A stretch of 64,000 nt of DNA from Pantoea sp. Lij88 (GCF_030062155.1 NZ_CP118269.1:1736001-1800000); one strand, 5' to 3'. Shown: positions 49,474 to 58,990, numbered from the stretch's first letter. Translations and numbers: made by a program. Notes: generated by a model from the sequence alone, not told the origin.

Positions 49474-49974
49474 ATGAACAAAACTGCCTTTTACGCCGAT
49501 TTGAATCGCGATATGCGCGCCTTACTGGCGGGAGAAACGGCGTTCCTCGCCGCGATGGGAAACTTCAGCGCGCTGCTGTACGAACGTCTCGATGGCGTGA
49601 ACTGGGCAGGTTTCTACCTGCTGACGGAAGCCGATACGCTGGTGCTGGGCCCGTTCCAGGGCAAAATCGCCTGTGTGCGCATTCCGGTCGGTAAAGGTGT
49701 GTGTGGCACGGCGCTGGCAGAAGAAAAAGTGCAGCGCGTAGATGATGTGCATGCCTTCCCGGGCCACATTGCCTGCGACGCAGCCAGCAATGCTGAGATT
49801 GTGATTCCTCTGAAAGTGAATGGCACTGTGGTTGGGGTGCTGGACATCGACAGCGTGGAGTACAATCGCTTTGACAGCGACGACGAATCGGGGCTGGTCA
49901 CACTGACTGATGGGCTTTGTGAAGTGCTTGCGAACAGCGACTTAGAAAAATATCTGCAGCTGACGCGCAGCTAA
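49474..49974 (+). CDS. msrC: MsrC, free methionine (R)-sulfoxide reductase
   Basis: A GAF-domain reductase that repairs the free R form of methionine sulfoxide using thioredoxin. The product is 166 residues. The three catalytic cysteines C67, C77 and C101 (in KIACVRIPVGKGVCG and GHIACDAAS) have the same spacing as E. coli C84/C94/C118. It is divergent from letA and is followed by proQ-prc, as in E. coli. Confidence 0.95.
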   Translation: MNKTAFYADLNRDMRALLAGETAFLAAMGNFSALLYERLDGVNWAGFYLLTEADTLVLGPFQGKIACVRIPVGKGVCGTALAEEKVQRVDDVHAFPGHIACDAASNAEIVIPLKVNGTVVGVLDIDSVEYNRFDSDDESGLVTLTDGLCEVLANSDLEKYLQLTRS

Positions 49975-49987
49975 TCGACTGGATCAC

Positions 49988-50016
49988 ATGGCATTTAGCG
50001 ATGTTGTCATTATAAT
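49988..50016 (+). promoter_or_regulatory. Candidate sigma-70 promoter of proQ
   Basis: ATGGCA (49988-49993, four of six matches to TTGACA) and a perfect TATAAT (50011-50016) are 17 bases apart. The -10 ends 54 bases before the proQ ATG. Confidence 0.55.
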
Positions 50017-50070
50017 GTCGCCTGTTCATGCCTGCGCTGGTCGGCAAACCCGTTGTAATCAGGAAATTTC

Positions 50071-50775
50071 ATGGAAAATCAACCTAAGTTGAATAGCAGT
50101 AAAGAAGTCATCACTTTTCTGGCGGAGCGCTTTCCGCACTGCTTTAGCGCTGAAGGTGAAGCGCGTCCGCTCAAAATCGGTATCTTTCAGGATCTGGTAG
50201 AGCGTGTTCAGGGCGAAATGGGTCTGAGCAAAACGCAGCTGCGTTCCGCGCTGCGTCTTTATACGTCAAGCTGGCGTTATCTGTACGGCATTAAAGCCGG
50301 TGCTATCCGTGTCGATCTCGACGGCAACGCCTGTGGCGTGCTGGATGAGCAACATGTTGAGCATGCACGCAAGCAGCTGGAAGAAGCGAAAGCCCGCGTC
50401 CAGGCGCAGCGTGACCAGCAGCGCGCTGCACGCCGTGAAGCAGGCGAAAGCGAAGAGGGCGCTGCACCGCGTCGTCCACGTAAGCCCGCAGCGCGTAAGC
50501 CTGCAGAAGGTGATGCTGCGCGTAAACCGCGTCCGCAGACCACTGCAGCACCGCGTGCGACCGCTTCACAGCATCGCAAGCCAGCCCCACGTCCGGAGCA
50601 GGAAGCCCGACCCATCACTGATACCTCAACTTTGCAACCCGGCCAGAGTATTAAAGTTAAAGCAGGCAAAAGTGCGATGGACGCTACCGTTCTTGAAGTA
50701 TCAAAAGACGGCGTTCGGGTCCAGCTCGCTTCCGGCATGGCAATGATTGTGCGCGCAGAACACTTGCAGTTCTGA
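50071..50775 (+). CDS. proQ: ProQ, RNA chaperone
   Basis: A global RNA-binding protein that acts on structured sRNAs and mRNA 3' ends. The 234 residues show the N-terminal FinO/ProQ domain (about 1-120, with [18 protein letters not shown]), a long Lys/Arg/Ala/Pro linker (about 130-180), and the C-terminal Tudor-like domain ([18 protein letters not shown]). It lies 19 bases before prc in one operon. Confidence 0.97.
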   Translation: MENQPKLNSSKEVITFLAERFPHCFSAEGEARPLKIGIFQDLVERVQGEMGLSKTQLRSALRLYTSSWRYLYGIKAGAIRVDLDGNACGVLDEQHVEHARKQLEEAKARVQAQRDQQRAARREAGESEEGAAPRRPRKPAARKPAEGDAARKPRPQTTAAPRATASQHRKPAPRPEQEARPITDTSTLQPGQSIKVKAGKSAMDATVLEVSKDGVRVQLASGMAMIVRAEHLQF

Positions 50776-50794
50776 AACGGAGGCTAACCCCGGC

Positions 50795-52834
50795 ATGAAC
50801 ACCCTTTTTAAAGTTGGACTTATTGCGGGCCTGCTTTTAGCAGGCCCAACCTTCGGTGCGGAGAACATTACGCGCGCCGATCAGATTCCCCAGCTTCACG
50901 AAGACCCGCAGGACCCAACGGTCAGTGAGCGCGTCACATCGCGCTTTACCCGTTCTCATTACCGCCAGTTCGATCTGGATCAGAACTTTTCAGCGAAAAT
51001 TTTTGATCGCTATCTGAACATGCTCGACTACAGCCACAATGTGCTGCTGGCGTCGGATGTGGCGCAGTTCGCCAGCAAAAAAACCACCGTCGGCGATGAG
51101 CTGCGCAGTGGCAAGCTGGATCTCTTTTACGATATTTATAATCTGGCGCAGAAACGCCGTTTTGAGCGCTATCAGTATGCGCTGACGGTGCTGGCGCGTC
51201 CGATGAACTTCAGCGGCAATGACACTATCGACATTGATCGTGCTAAAGCACCGTGGCCGAAAGATGAGGCTGAGCTGAATGCTCTCTGGGATGCCAAGGT
51301 CAAATATGACCAGCTGAGTCTGAAACTGGCAGGCAAAGACGACAATGAGATTCGCGACGTTCTGACCAAGCGTTACAACTTCGCGATCCGTCGTCTGGCA
51401 CAGAGCAACGGTGAAGACGTTTTCCAGCTGGTGATGAACGCATTCGCCCGCGAAATCGATCCGCACACCAGCTATCTGTCGCCGCGTAACACCGAGCAGT
51501 TCAACACCGAGATGAGCCTGTCACTGGAAGGCATCGGTGCGGTACTGCAGATGGATGACGACTACACCGTCATCAACTCGATGGTGGCAGGCGGCCCGGC
51601 AGCGAAAAGCAAAGCCATTACCGTTGGCGACCGCATCGTGGGTGTCGGTCAGCCAGGCAAGCCGATGGAAGATGTGATCGGCTGGCGTCTGGATGATGTC
51701 GTGGCAAAAATTAAAGGACCGAAGGGCAGCAAAGTGCGCCTGGAAGTGCTGCCAGCCGGTAAGGGGACGAAAACCCGAACTGTGACGCTGACGCGTGAGA
51801 AAATCCGTCTGGAAGATCGCGCGGTCAAACTGACGATCAAAAATGTCGGCAAGCAGAAAGTGGGCGTGCTCGATATTCCCGGCTTCTATGTCGGTCTTAC
51901 CGACGACGTGAAGGTTCAGCTGCAGAAACTGCAGAAACAGAATGTCGACAGCGTAGTGATCGATCTGCGTACCAACGGCGGCGGCGCGCTGACTGAAGCG
52001 GTATCGCTTTCCGGCCTGTTTATTCCGAGTGGTCCGGTGGTGCAGGTTCGCGATAACAATGGTCGGGTTCGTGAAGACAGCGATAACGACGGCGTTGTTT
52101 ACTACAAAGGTCCGCTGGTGGTGCTGGTCGATCGCTTCAGCGCCTCAGCTTCTGAGATCTTTGCTGCCGCGATGCAGGATTACGGTCGTGCGGTGATTGT
52201 CGGCGAGCCAACCTTTGGTAAAGGCACCGTTCAGCAGTATCGCTCTCTGAACCGCATCTACGATCAGATGCTGCGTCCGGAATGGCCTGCGTTAGGCTCC
52301 GTTTCTTACACCATTCAGAAGTTCTATCGCATTAACGGCGGCAGTACTCAGCGTAAAGGCGTCACGCCGGATCTGCTGATGCCAACCGGCGTAGAAGCGG
52401 CTGAAACCGGTGAGAAATTTGAGGATAACGCGCTGCCGTGGGACAGCATTAAAGCAGCCTCCTATACCAGAACCGGTGATGTTAAACCGCTGGTTGCGCA
52501 ACTGACTAAGGAGCATGCCGATCGTATCGCTCAGGATCGCGAGTTCCAGTACATCATGAAGGACATTGCGCGTTACAATGCCCTGAAAGATAAGCGCAAT
52601 ATCGTGTCACTTAATCTTGCTCAGCGCGAGAAAGAGAACCACGAAGATGATGCGTCACGACTGGAGCGAATCAACGCGCGCTATCAGGCCGAAGGCAAAA
52701 AACCGCTGAAAAATCTGGATGAGCTGCCGAAAGATTATAAAGAGCCGGATCCGTACCTCGATGAGACGGTGAAGATCGCTAACGATCTTGCGCAGTTGGA
52801 GAAATCCCAGCCAGACGCGCCAGCGGCCAAATAA
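50795..52834 (+). CDS. prc: Prc (Tsp), periplasmic tail-specific protease
   Basis: A Ser/Lys-dyad protease that degrades SsrA-tagged and other C-terminally marked proteins, processes FtsI, and with NlpI trims MepS. The 679 residues (E. coli 682) start with a signal peptide (MNTLFKVGLIAGLLLAGPTFGA). A PDZ domain lies near residues 235-330, and the catalytic Ser is in VDRFSASASEIF with the Lys in EPTFGKGTVQ, near residues 450 and 475. The start at 50795 is chosen because of the signal peptide; GGAGG lies 11 bases upstream. Confidence 0.96.
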   Translation: MNTLFKVGLIAGLLLAGPTFGAENITRADQIPQLHEDPQDPTVSERVTSRFTRSHYRQFDLDQNFSAKIFDRYLNMLDYSHNVLLASDVAQFASKKTTVGDELRSGKLDLFYDIYNLAQKRRFERYQYALTVLARPMNFSGNDTIDIDRAKAPWPKDEAELNALWDAKVKYDQLSLKLAGKDDNEIRDVLTKRYNFAIRRLAQSNGEDVFQLVMNAFAREIDPHTSYLSPRNTEQFNTEMSLSLEGIGAVLQMDDDYTVINSMVAGGPAAKSKAITVGDRIVGVGQPGKPMEDVIGWRLDDVVAKIKGPKGSKVRLEVLPAGKGTKTRTVTLTREKIRLEDRAVKLTIKNVGKQKVGVLDIPGFYVGLTDDVKVQLQKLQKQNVDSVVIDLRTNGGGALTEAVSLSGLFIPSGPVVQVRDNNGRVREDSDNDGVVYYKGPLVVLVDRFSASASEIFAAAMQDYGRAVIVGEPTFGKGTVQQYRSLNRIYDQMLRPEWPALGSVSYTIQKFYRINGGSTQRKGVTPDLLMPTGVEAAETGEKFEDNALPWDSIKAASYTRTGDVKPLVAQLTKEHADRIAQDREFQYIMKDIARYNALKDKRNIVSLNLAQREKENHEDDASRLERINARYQAEGKKPLKNLDELPKDYKEPDPYLDETVKIANDLAQLEKSQPDAPAAK

Positions 52835-52849
52835 TCCGCTGTTGCCAGA

Positions 52850-52878
52850 AAAAGCACCGCTAAGCGGTGCTTTTTTTT
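52850..52878 (+). terminator. Rho-independent terminator after prc
   Basis: Eleven-pair stem AAAAGCACCGC / GCGGTGCTTTT with loop TAA and an eight-T run, 16 bases after the prc stop. Confidence 0.92.
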
Positions 52879-53078
52879 GCGCACGCAAAAGTTTCCAGTA
52901 ACCAATGATTAGCGCGCGTGAAGCCGCCTGCAGGCTGGGTTGCTCGCCAGGCGTGTCAGAATGTAAAGTTATGTCTTTTTAGGCACTTAAACGTTAAGGT
53001 CGCTTGAAAAGCCGCCCAATGCTCATAGGATATGGATCCGCGTATAGGCGCGTGAACTACTGAGGAAGATTAACAAAA

Positions 53079-53960
53079 ATGATGCGTATTGCTCTTTTCC
53101 TGATGACCAACCTGGCTGTGATGTTGGTATTCGGGCTGATTCTCAGCCTGACAGGGATCCAGTCAAGCAGTGTTCAGGGCCTGATGATCATGGCAGGCCT
53201 GTTTGGCTTCGGCGGTGCGTTTGTTTCACTGCTGATGTCGAAGTGGATGGCGCTGCGATCGGTTGGCGGTGAAGTGATTGAACAGCCACGCAACGAAACC
53301 GAGCGCTGGCTGGTGGATACTATTGGCCGTCAGGCCCAGCAGGCGGGCATTGCAATGCCACAGGTGGCGATCTACCACGCACCTGACATCAACGCCTTTG
53401 CGACCGGCGCGCGGCGTAACGCCTCACTGGTTGCTGTCTCAACCGGTTTGCTGCAGAACATGAGCCGTGATGAAGCGGAAGCGGTACTGGCACACGAAGT
53501 GTCGCACATCGCTAATGGTGACATGATCACCATGACGCTGATCCAGGGTGTGGTGAACACCTTTGTGATTTTCGTTTCCCGTATTCTGGCGCAGATCGCG
53601 GCGGGCTTTATGTCCGGCAACCGTGATGGCGAGGAGAGCAGCAACGGCAACCCGCTGGTCTATTTTGCGGTGTCGATGGTGCTGGAGCTGGTGTTTGGTA
53701 TTCTTGCCAGCATCATCACGATGTGGTTCTCGCGTCACCGTGAGTTCCATGCCGATGCCGGTTCAGCGAAGCTGGTCGGTCGTGAGAATATGATTGCGGC
53801 GTTACAGCGCCTGAAAACCAGTTACGAACCGCAGGAGCCGAGCAGCATGATGGCGTTCTGCATCAACGGTAAGGGCAAATCGTTCAGCGAGCTGTTTATG
53901 TCGCATCCGCCGTTAGATAAGCGTATTGAAGCCCTGCGCAGCGGTCAGTATCTGAAGTAG
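53079..53960 (+). CDS. htpX: HtpX, membrane zinc protease
   Basis: An M48 membrane metalloprotease for quality control of inner-membrane proteins, working beside FtsH. The 293 residues equal E. coli HtpX. Two N-terminal membrane helices are followed by the zinc site HEVSH (H139, E140, H143), a further hydrophobic pair, and the third ligand region [13 protein letters not shown]. It is Cpx-induced in E. coli; I did not see a clear CpxR box in 52880-53078. Confidence 0.97.
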   Translation: MMRIALFLMTNLAVMLVFGLILSLTGIQSSSVQGLMIMAGLFGFGGAFVSLLMSKWMALRSVGGEVIEQPRNETERWLVDTIGRQAQQAGIAMPQVAIYHAPDINAFATGARRNASLVAVSTGLLQNMSRDEAEAVLAHEVSHIANGDMITMTLIQGVVNTFVIFVSRILAQIAAGFMSGNRDGEESSNGNPLVYFAVSMVLELVFGILASIITMWFSRHREFHADAGSAKLVGRENMIAALQRLKTSYEPQEPSSMMAFCINGKGKSFSELFMSHPPLDKRIEALRSGQYLK

Positions 53961-53973
53961 CGCTAAGCAGAGC

Positions 53974-54004
53974 AAAAAAAGGCGACCCACGGGTCGCCTT
54001 TTCT
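53974..54004. terminator. Bidirectional terminator between htpX and yebQ
   Basis: AAAAGGCGACCC / GGGTCGCCTTTT forms a strong stem with a minimal loop and has A and T runs on both sides. It lies between the convergent stops. Confidence 0.88.
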
Positions 54005-54014
54005 GTTTCTGCCA

Positions 54015-55385
54015 TCAGGCGCGGGTCTGCGTCATGCGTGACACGCTCACCAGCGCCGCCACGGCGGCAAAGCTGCCTGCCAGTAACAGCGAAACATGCG
54101 TGCCACGTTCATCAAACAGATTAAACATCAGCGCGACCAGCGCGGCTCCCATACTCTGGCCCAGCAGACGCGCGGTACCCAGCATGCCGCTGGCGCCACC
54201 GCTGCGATTACGCGGAGCAGAGGTGACAATCGTGTGGTTGTTGGGTGACTGGAACAGCCCAAACCCGGCACCACACAGCATCATGCGCCAGATAATATCG
54301 CCATCGACTGGATTTGCCGGCAGCCAGGCGAGCAGGAACAGACCGGTGGCGAACATTGCCAGCCCGATACCGCCCAGCAGCCCGGCATGTACCCGCTCAA
54401 TCAGCCGTCCGGCAATCGGCGCGAACACCATTGTCGCCAGCGGCCAGGGCGTCAGCAGTAAACCGGTTGCCACCTCACTCCGATGCAGGACGTTCTGCAG
54501 GAAGAAGGGTAGCGAAACCATTGCCAGCATCTGCGCGCAGAAGGAACAGACCGAGGTGCCCATCGACAGGCTGAAAATCGGAATACGCAGCAGATCAACC
54601 GGCAGCAGCGGCACCGCCATATTCAACTGACGACGAATGAAGAACCAGCCCACGACCAGCAGAACAACCACCTCTGACAGCACCAGCAGATGACTCTGGC
54701 CCTGAGCAAAACCGCTCAGTGCGGAGATGATCAGCCCAAAGAACAGGGCGTTCATGATCGCGCTGGGCACATCGAATTTCTGTGCCGTGGCTTTCTGCGG
54801 ATTATCGGGCAGCGTGCGCAGCGCCAGCCACAGCGCAATCGCACCCAGCGGAACGTTAATCAGAAACAGCCATTTCCAGCTTGCTACCGACAGGATCGCG
54901 GCGGCCACCGTCGGGCCTGCTGCGGTCGAAACCGCCACCACCAGCGAATTGATCGCCATGCCACGTCCCAGATAGCGCTGGGGATAGATAATGCGTATCA
55001 GCGCGGTGTTCACACTCATCAGCGCCGCACCGCCTAGCCCCTGCAGCACGCGGGCAAAGGTCAGCATGGTGAGGGTGGTCGAGAAGGCGCAGAACAGTGA
55101 CGTCGCTATAAACAGCGCCAGGCCCGTCTGGTAGACGCGGCGGTAGCCCAGCATATCGCCCAGAAAGGAGAGCGACAGCAGCGAGACGATAATCGCAATC
55201 TGATAGGCATTCACAATCCAGATCGACTGCGCCGGACTGGCATTCAGTTCACGCGAAATGGTAGGCAGCGCAACGTTGGCAATCGCGCCATCCAGCACGG
55301 CCATGGTCAGGCCCAGCGCGATGGTGACGATAGCCAGATAGCGCTGACGAGTCGGTAATCCATCCTGAGGAGGAGAGAGTGTCAT
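54015..55385 (-). CDS. yebQ: YebQ, MFS DHA2-family transporter
   Basis: A 14-segment drug/proton antiporter-2 type MFS protein of 456 residues (E. coli YebQ 457). Typical blocks are MAVLDGAIANVALPTIS in segment 1, GDMLGYRRVYQTG in the loop, and NALFFGLIISALSGFAQGQ. The substrate is unknown; a drug or an oligosaccharide has been guessed from its position next to kdgR. It is divergent from kdgR with 187 bases between the starts. Confidence 0.9.
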   Translation of the reverse strand: MTLSPPQDGLPTRQRYLAIVTIALGLTMAVLDGAIANVALPTISRELNASPAQSIWIVNAYQIAIIVSLLSLSFLGDMLGYRRVYQTGLALFIATSLFCAFSTTLTMLTFARVLQGLGGAALMSVNTALIRIIYPQRYLGRGMAINSLVVAVSTAAGPTVAAAILSVASWKWLFLINVPLGAIALWLALRTLPDNPQKATAQKFDVPSAIMNALFFGLIISALSGFAQGQSHLLVLSEVVVLLVVGWFFIRRQLNMAVPLLPVDLLRIPIFSLSMGTSVCSFCAQMLAMVSLPFFLQNVLHRSEVATGLLLTPWPLATMVFAPIAGRLIERVHAGLLGGIGLAMFATGLFLLAWLPANPVDGDIIWRMMLCGAGFGLFQSPNNHTIVTSAPRNRSGGASGMLGTARLLGQSMGAALVALMFNLFDERGTHVSLLLAGSFAAVAALVSVSRMTQTRA

Positions 55386-55572
55386 AAGTTAATTACTAAA
55401 GAGGGTGAATATCATCATGCTAATGAAATTAGCACTGAAATGCAGCGATCGCAGAGATAAAAAACTGTCTTAAAATATGACTTAACGGTTAAAGCATTGC
55501 TGCCATCCTGTGCCTCACTCTATACTGACAGTCCGTTCCATTTTTTTTGAAACAGATTTAACAAGGTGCGCG

Positions 55573-56364
55573 ATGTCTTCTGCTGAAAATGATAAACAGC
55601 CCGATTCCGTCTCTTCGGTACTCAAAGTGTTCGGCATTCTGCAGGCGCTGGGTGAAGAGCGCGATCATGGCATCACTGAGCTCGCGCAGCGCGTGATGAT
55701 GTCAAAAAGCACGGTCTACCGTTTTCTGCAGACCATGAAGTCGCTGGGCTATGTCACGCAGGAAGGTGAGAGCGAGAAGTACTCCCTGACGCTGAAGCTG
55801 TTTGAGCTGGGTGCTAAAGCGCTGCAGAACGTCGATTTAATCCGCAGTGCGGATGTGCAGATGCGTGAGCTGTCGCGTCTGACCAAAGAGACGATTCACC
55901 TGGGGGCGCTGGAAGAGGACAGCATTGTCTACATCCACAAAATCGACTCGCTCTATAACCTGCGGATGTATTCGCGCATTGGCCGTCGTAATCCGCTGCA
56001 TACCACCGCGATTGGGAAAGTGCTGCTCGCGTGGCGTGACCGTAGCGAAGTTGAAGAGATTCTGCGGGAGGTGGAGTTTAAGCGCAGCACGGCCAATACA
56101 CTGTTAAGCGCGGAGGCGCTGATTACGACGCTGGATCAGGTCAGAGCGCAGGGCTACGGTGAAGATAACGAAGAGCAGGAAGAGGGATTACGCTGCCTGG
56201 CTGTGCCGGTATTCGACCGTTTCGGCGTGGTGATTGCGGGACTCAGTATCTCGTTTCCCACCATCCGTTTTTCAGAAGATGCCCGTCAGGATTATGTGGC
56301 GATGCTGCATCGCGCCGCGCGAACGCTTTCATCAGAGATGGGCTATCACGACTACCCGTTCTGA
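55573..56364 (+). CDS. kdgR: KdgR, IclR-family repressor of pectin/hexuronate genes
   Basis: An IclR-type repressor that senses 2-keto-3-deoxygluconate and controls pectin and hexuronate breakdown. The 263 residues equal E. coli KdgR: an N-terminal winged helix (ITELAQRVMMSKSTVYRFLQTM, about residues 35-56) and a C-terminal effector domain (IHLGALEEDSIVYIHKID, PLHTTAIGKVLLAW). AAGGTG precedes the ATG at 55573. The frame is open 63 bases further upstream without similarity. Confidence 0.96.
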   Translation: MSSAENDKQPDSVSSVLKVFGILQALGEERDHGITELAQRVMMSKSTVYRFLQTMKSLGYVTQEGESEKYSLTLKLFELGAKALQNVDLIRSADVQMRELSRLTKETIHLGALEEDSIVYIHKIDSLYNLRMYSRIGRRNPLHTTAIGKVLLAWRDRSEVEEILREVEFKRSTANTLLSAEALITTLDQVRAQGYGEDNEEQEEGLRCLAVPVFDRFGVVIAGLSISFPTIRFSEDARQDYVAMLHRAARTLSSEMGYHDYPF

Positions 56365-56365
56365 A

Positions 56366-56391
56366 AACAGCGGGCCATCCGGCCCGCTGTT
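56366..56391. terminator. Terminator hairpin between kdgR and yobH
   Basis: Eleven-pair stem AACAGCGGGCC / GGCCCGCTGTT with loop ATCC lies between the two convergent stops. The T tracts are short on both sides. Confidence 0.7.
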
Positions 56392-56395
56392 ATTG

Positions 56396-56632
56396 CTAAT
56401 TATCGATCACTTCTCCGCTTTTCTTCAGCAACGGACAATCCGTCACGCCCACCACGCCACTATCAGTATGCAGATACTGTGCACTGATCACGCCGCGTGC
56501 GGTCAGATAGCTGCACTGCAGGCCAAGTCCGGCGGCGTTCTTCGTACTGCCGGTTAACACGCCATAGCCGGTAAACAGCATCGCCAGCCAGATCACCGCC
56601 AGCAAGCCTATTGTGCGAATAAACAGTTTCAT
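56396..56632 (-). CDS. yobH: YobH, small secreted or membrane protein
   Basis: A 78-residue protein that aligns with E. coli YobH (79 residues). It has an N-terminal hydrophobic segment (TIGLLAVIWLAMLFTGYGVL) and the conserved block NAAGLGLQCSYLTARG, followed by VTDCPLLKKSG, so two cysteines face the periplasm and may pair. Function unknown. AGGAGACA stands before the ATG. The mgrB gene that sits beside yobH in E. coli is not found here. Confidence 0.88.
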   Translation of the reverse strand: MKLFIRTIGLLAVIWLAMLFTGYGVLTGSTKNAAGLGLQCSYLTARGVISAQYLHTDSGVVGVTDCPLLKKSGEVIDN

Positions 56633-56836
56633 TGTGTCTCCTTGTGAAAGATAACTCAGCGCTCCACCTGGTGCTGCCGGTTATGATGATATCAGCATGC
56701 CTCGCTTTTCTGACGGGATCGATCAGAGATAACTGAAACGGCAAAATCTGCATTGATGTTAACCCCATTATCTTTTGCGATAGCGACAGGTAGAATGAAC
56801 GGTTGTTAAATTTCCACTGAGTTTTACGAGGCAGTT

Positions 56837-57109
56837 ATGAATGAGTTAGCCGCAAATACGGGACCCCTGGTCAGCTATGGCCTGCTGGTCATTATTTTGA
56901 TTGTGGCGTTTATCGCCTGGTTCTTCGTTAACCGGGCCAGCGTGCGCGCCGGTGAGCAAATCCGTTTACTGGAGTCTTTGCTGGAAGAGCAGAAGAAACA
57001 GAATCAGCTGCTGCGCCGACTGATTGAAATGCAGCCCGGTGCCGGGGATAAAAAAACCGAAGACGATAGCGAGAAGCGCGACTTTATCCGGTTGATCCCG
57101 GAACGTTAA
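56837..57109 (+). CDS. yebO: YebO, small membrane protein with coiled coil
   Basis: A 90-residue protein (E. coli YebO 95) with one membrane segment (LVIILIVAFIAWFFVNRAS, about residues 17-35). A heptad-like cytoplasmic helix follows (EQIRLLESLLEEQKKQNQLL), and the end FIRLIPER is conserved. Function unknown. It is followed after 18 bases by the MBL hydrolase gene and may share its transcript. Confidence 0.87.
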   Translation: MNELAANTGPLVSYGLLVIILIVAFIAWFFVNRASVRAGEQIRLLESLLEEQKKQNQLLRRLIEMQPGAGDKKTEDDSEKRDFIRLIPER

Positions 57110-57127
57110 TCACAGCAGAGAGGCGGG

Positions 57128-58138
57128 ATGGTCTGGAAAAATCCGTGGTATGACCGCAGTAAAGCGCACCACACGCCAGAGGGATTTCGTAATCCCGAAC
57201 CGGAGTCGCGCAAGCCTGGCGATCTGCAGCGCTGGCGCAGGGAGCGCAAAGCGCAGGGGTTGCCGCAGCCACCGCAGCAGGGCTATGACGCGTTTATCGA
57301 TCAATGGTGGCAGCCTGCCGATCTCAGCGGCAGTGACGATCGCATCTGGTGGCTGGGACATGCCGCTGTGCTGTTGCGGCTGAACGGGCAATATATCCTG
57401 ATCGATCCCGCGCTCTCGTCACGCGCCTCGCCGCTGTCGTTTGCCGGGCCGCAGCGAAAAACACCAGCGCCGCTCAGCATCGCTGACCTGCCGCGTCTGG
57501 ATGTCGTGTTGATTTCTCACAACCACTACGATCATCTTGATCGGCAGACGGTTAAAGCCATTGTCCGGCGGTTTCCGCAGGCCACCTTTATGGTGCCGCT
57601 GGGTCTGGCGGAGTGGTGCAGGGCGCGGGGCGTGAAAAACGTCCATCAGCTTGACTGGTGGCAGTCGTTAACGGTCGGCGACCTCTGCTTTGATGCGGTA
57701 CCGGCACGGCACTGGAGCATGCGAACGCCTCGCGATCGAAACCGTTCGTTATGGTGCGGCTGGGTCGTGCGCTCTGCCTGCGTGCGCTTCTGGTTCTCGG
57801 GCGACAGCGGCTTCAGCGATAGCCTGCTGGCGATCCCGGCCCGTCTTGGCCCGTTCAGCCTGGCCGCTTTACCGGTTGGCGCCTATGCACCCAAATGGTT
57901 CATGGCGAGCCAGCATATGGATCCCGACCAGGCGGTGGCGCTGTGGCAGGCAGCAGGCAGGCCGCTTACGCTGCCTATCCACTGGGGCGTGTTCGAACTG
58001 GCCGATGAGTCGCTGGATGCGCCACCGCAGGAACTGGCGGACGCACTGCGGCGGGCAAACGAGCAGAATGGCAGTTTCGCGCCCTGGCGAATAGGCGAAA
58101 GCCGTGGGCTGAATAATGGCAGCCAGGAATTATCTTAA
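57128..58138 (+). CDS. MBL-fold metallohydrolase (NAPE-PLD/UlaG-like)
   Basis: A 336-residue metallo-beta-lactamase-fold enzyme. The metal motif HNHYDHLD is at residues 131-138 (H131, H133, D135, H136), followed by PARHWSMR, FSGDSGFSD and the last histidine in LPIHWGVF. The N-terminal part (KNPWYDRSKAHHTPEGFRNP) and the WWLGHAAVLLRL entry resemble the NAPE-PLD-like branch, which acts on phospholipid or lactone substrates. No signal peptide is seen. The reaction here is unknown. Confidence 0.85.
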   Translation: MVWKNPWYDRSKAHHTPEGFRNPEPESRKPGDLQRWRRERKAQGLPQPPQQGYDAFIDQWWQPADLSGSDDRIWWLGHAAVLLRLNGQYILIDPALSSRASPLSFAGPQRKTPAPLSIADLPRLDVVLISHNHYDHLDRQTVKAIVRRFPQATFMVPLGLAEWCRARGVKNVHQLDWWQSLTVGDLCFDAVPARHWSMRTPRDRNRSLWCGWVVRSACVRFWFSGDSGFSDSLLAIPARLGPFSLAALPVGAYAPKWFMASQHMDPDQAVALWQAAGRPLTLPIHWGVFELADESLDAPPQELADALRRANEQNGSFAPWRIGESRGLNNGSQELS

Positions 58139-58140
58139 AG

Positions 58141-58172
58141 CCTCCGGGATAAACAAATCCCGGCGGTTTTTT
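58141..58172 (+). terminator. Probable rho-independent terminator after the MBL gene
   Basis: CCGGGAT / ATCCCGG, extended by CC / GG with one bulge, has a six-base loop and is followed by six T, two bases after the stop. Confidence 0.75.
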
Positions 58173-58625
58173 ATCTGATATCAATTTTTCAAATCAAAAG
58201 TTAAATTTTTAATAAGTAAAATCGGCTTCGTTGCTTTTATTTGGAGCAAGGCTAATGTGTCTCTCCTGCTTTTGGTGCAAAAAATGTGTTATCTGTACCA
58301 AATAAAAGGCGCTGTACAGGATTGAAGCCCGGTTTTTGATAACTGTCACCGTTACCGCTTCGCTTATTAATTCTGTTATTGCCATATTTGTGAAATATTA
58401 ATTTCTTATGGTATCCATCGGGTTAGCTCCGCTAACCGGGGCAGGAGAGGGCGCAGGCTGCACTGAGGCGTTATTCGCGCGGGTATTTGTAAACCTCAGA
58501 TAACAGGCAATGTGAGCCTTCCGGCAATTATGTGCGCAGGCCTGCTGAGGGCTTAAAAATGGCTTGCCATTATTTTTAGGATATGTGATAACAATTCCTG
58601 AGTTAAACGAGGTACAGTTCTGTTT
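58173..58625. other. Intergenic region upstream of yobF-cspC
   Basis: About 450 bases with no supported gene. The first part (58173-58260) is very AT-rich. A 31-codon frame from 58408 and an antisense frame over 58398-58631 lack ribosome sites and similarity. It probably holds the yobF-cspC promoter and a long leader, as in E. coli. Confidence 0.4.
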
Positions 58626-58740
58626 ATGCATGGCATCTTCAGTAAAGAAGTACGAGTAAAGACGTTGACGTTGAATACCGCTTCCTTGCCGAACCTTAAT
58701 TAGTGCCTCATGCAGTAATGTCTCTGGTTTTTCTGTATGA
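58626..58740 (+). pseudogene. yobF: yobF (DUF2627) with two apparent frameshifts
   Basis: Three successive frames carry the YobF protein: MHGIFSKEV from 58626, then SKDVDVEYRFLAEP from 58655 in another frame, then ISASCSNVSGFSV from 58699 in a third, ending at TGA 58740. E. coli YobF reads [34 protein letters not shown] in one frame, split here as [23 protein letters not shown] and GASCSNVS. One base appears missing near 58653-58655 and one near 58697-58699. It lies directly before cspC, as in E. coli. As written the start codon yields only about 25 residues. Confidence 0.75.
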
Positions 58741-58780
58741 CAGCCTCCGGGCTAAATAAACATCTAAAGGAATTTGCAAA

Positions 58781-58990
58781 ATGGCAAAGATTAAAGGTCA
58801 GGTTAAGTGGTTCAACGAGTCTAAAGGTTTTGGTTTTATCACCCCTGCTGACGGCAGCAAAGATGTGTTCGTACACTTCTCTGCAATCCAGGGCAATGGT
58901 TTCAAAACCCTGGCTGAAGGCCAGAGCGTTGAGTTCGAAATTCAGGACGGCCAGAAAGGCCCGGCAGCAGTTAACGTCACTGCTATCTGA
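58781..58990 (+). CDS. cspC: CspC, cold-shock-domain RNA chaperone
   Basis: A 69-residue constitutive cold-shock protein that binds and melts RNA and stabilises stress mRNAs such as rpoS. It is almost identical to E. coli CspC ([19 protein letters not shown], with RNP1 KGFGFI and RNP2 VFVHF). AAAGGAA stands before the ATG, and the codon use is highly biased, suggesting strong expression. Confidence 0.97.
   Translation: MAKIKGQVKWFNESKGFGFITPADGSKDVFVHFSAIQGNGFKTLAEGQSVEFEIQDGQKGPAAVNVTAI

Noticed and set aside
58398..58631. A 77-codon minus-strand frame upstream of yobF
   Set aside because: No ribosome site and no similarity; it overlaps the expected yobF-cspC leader.
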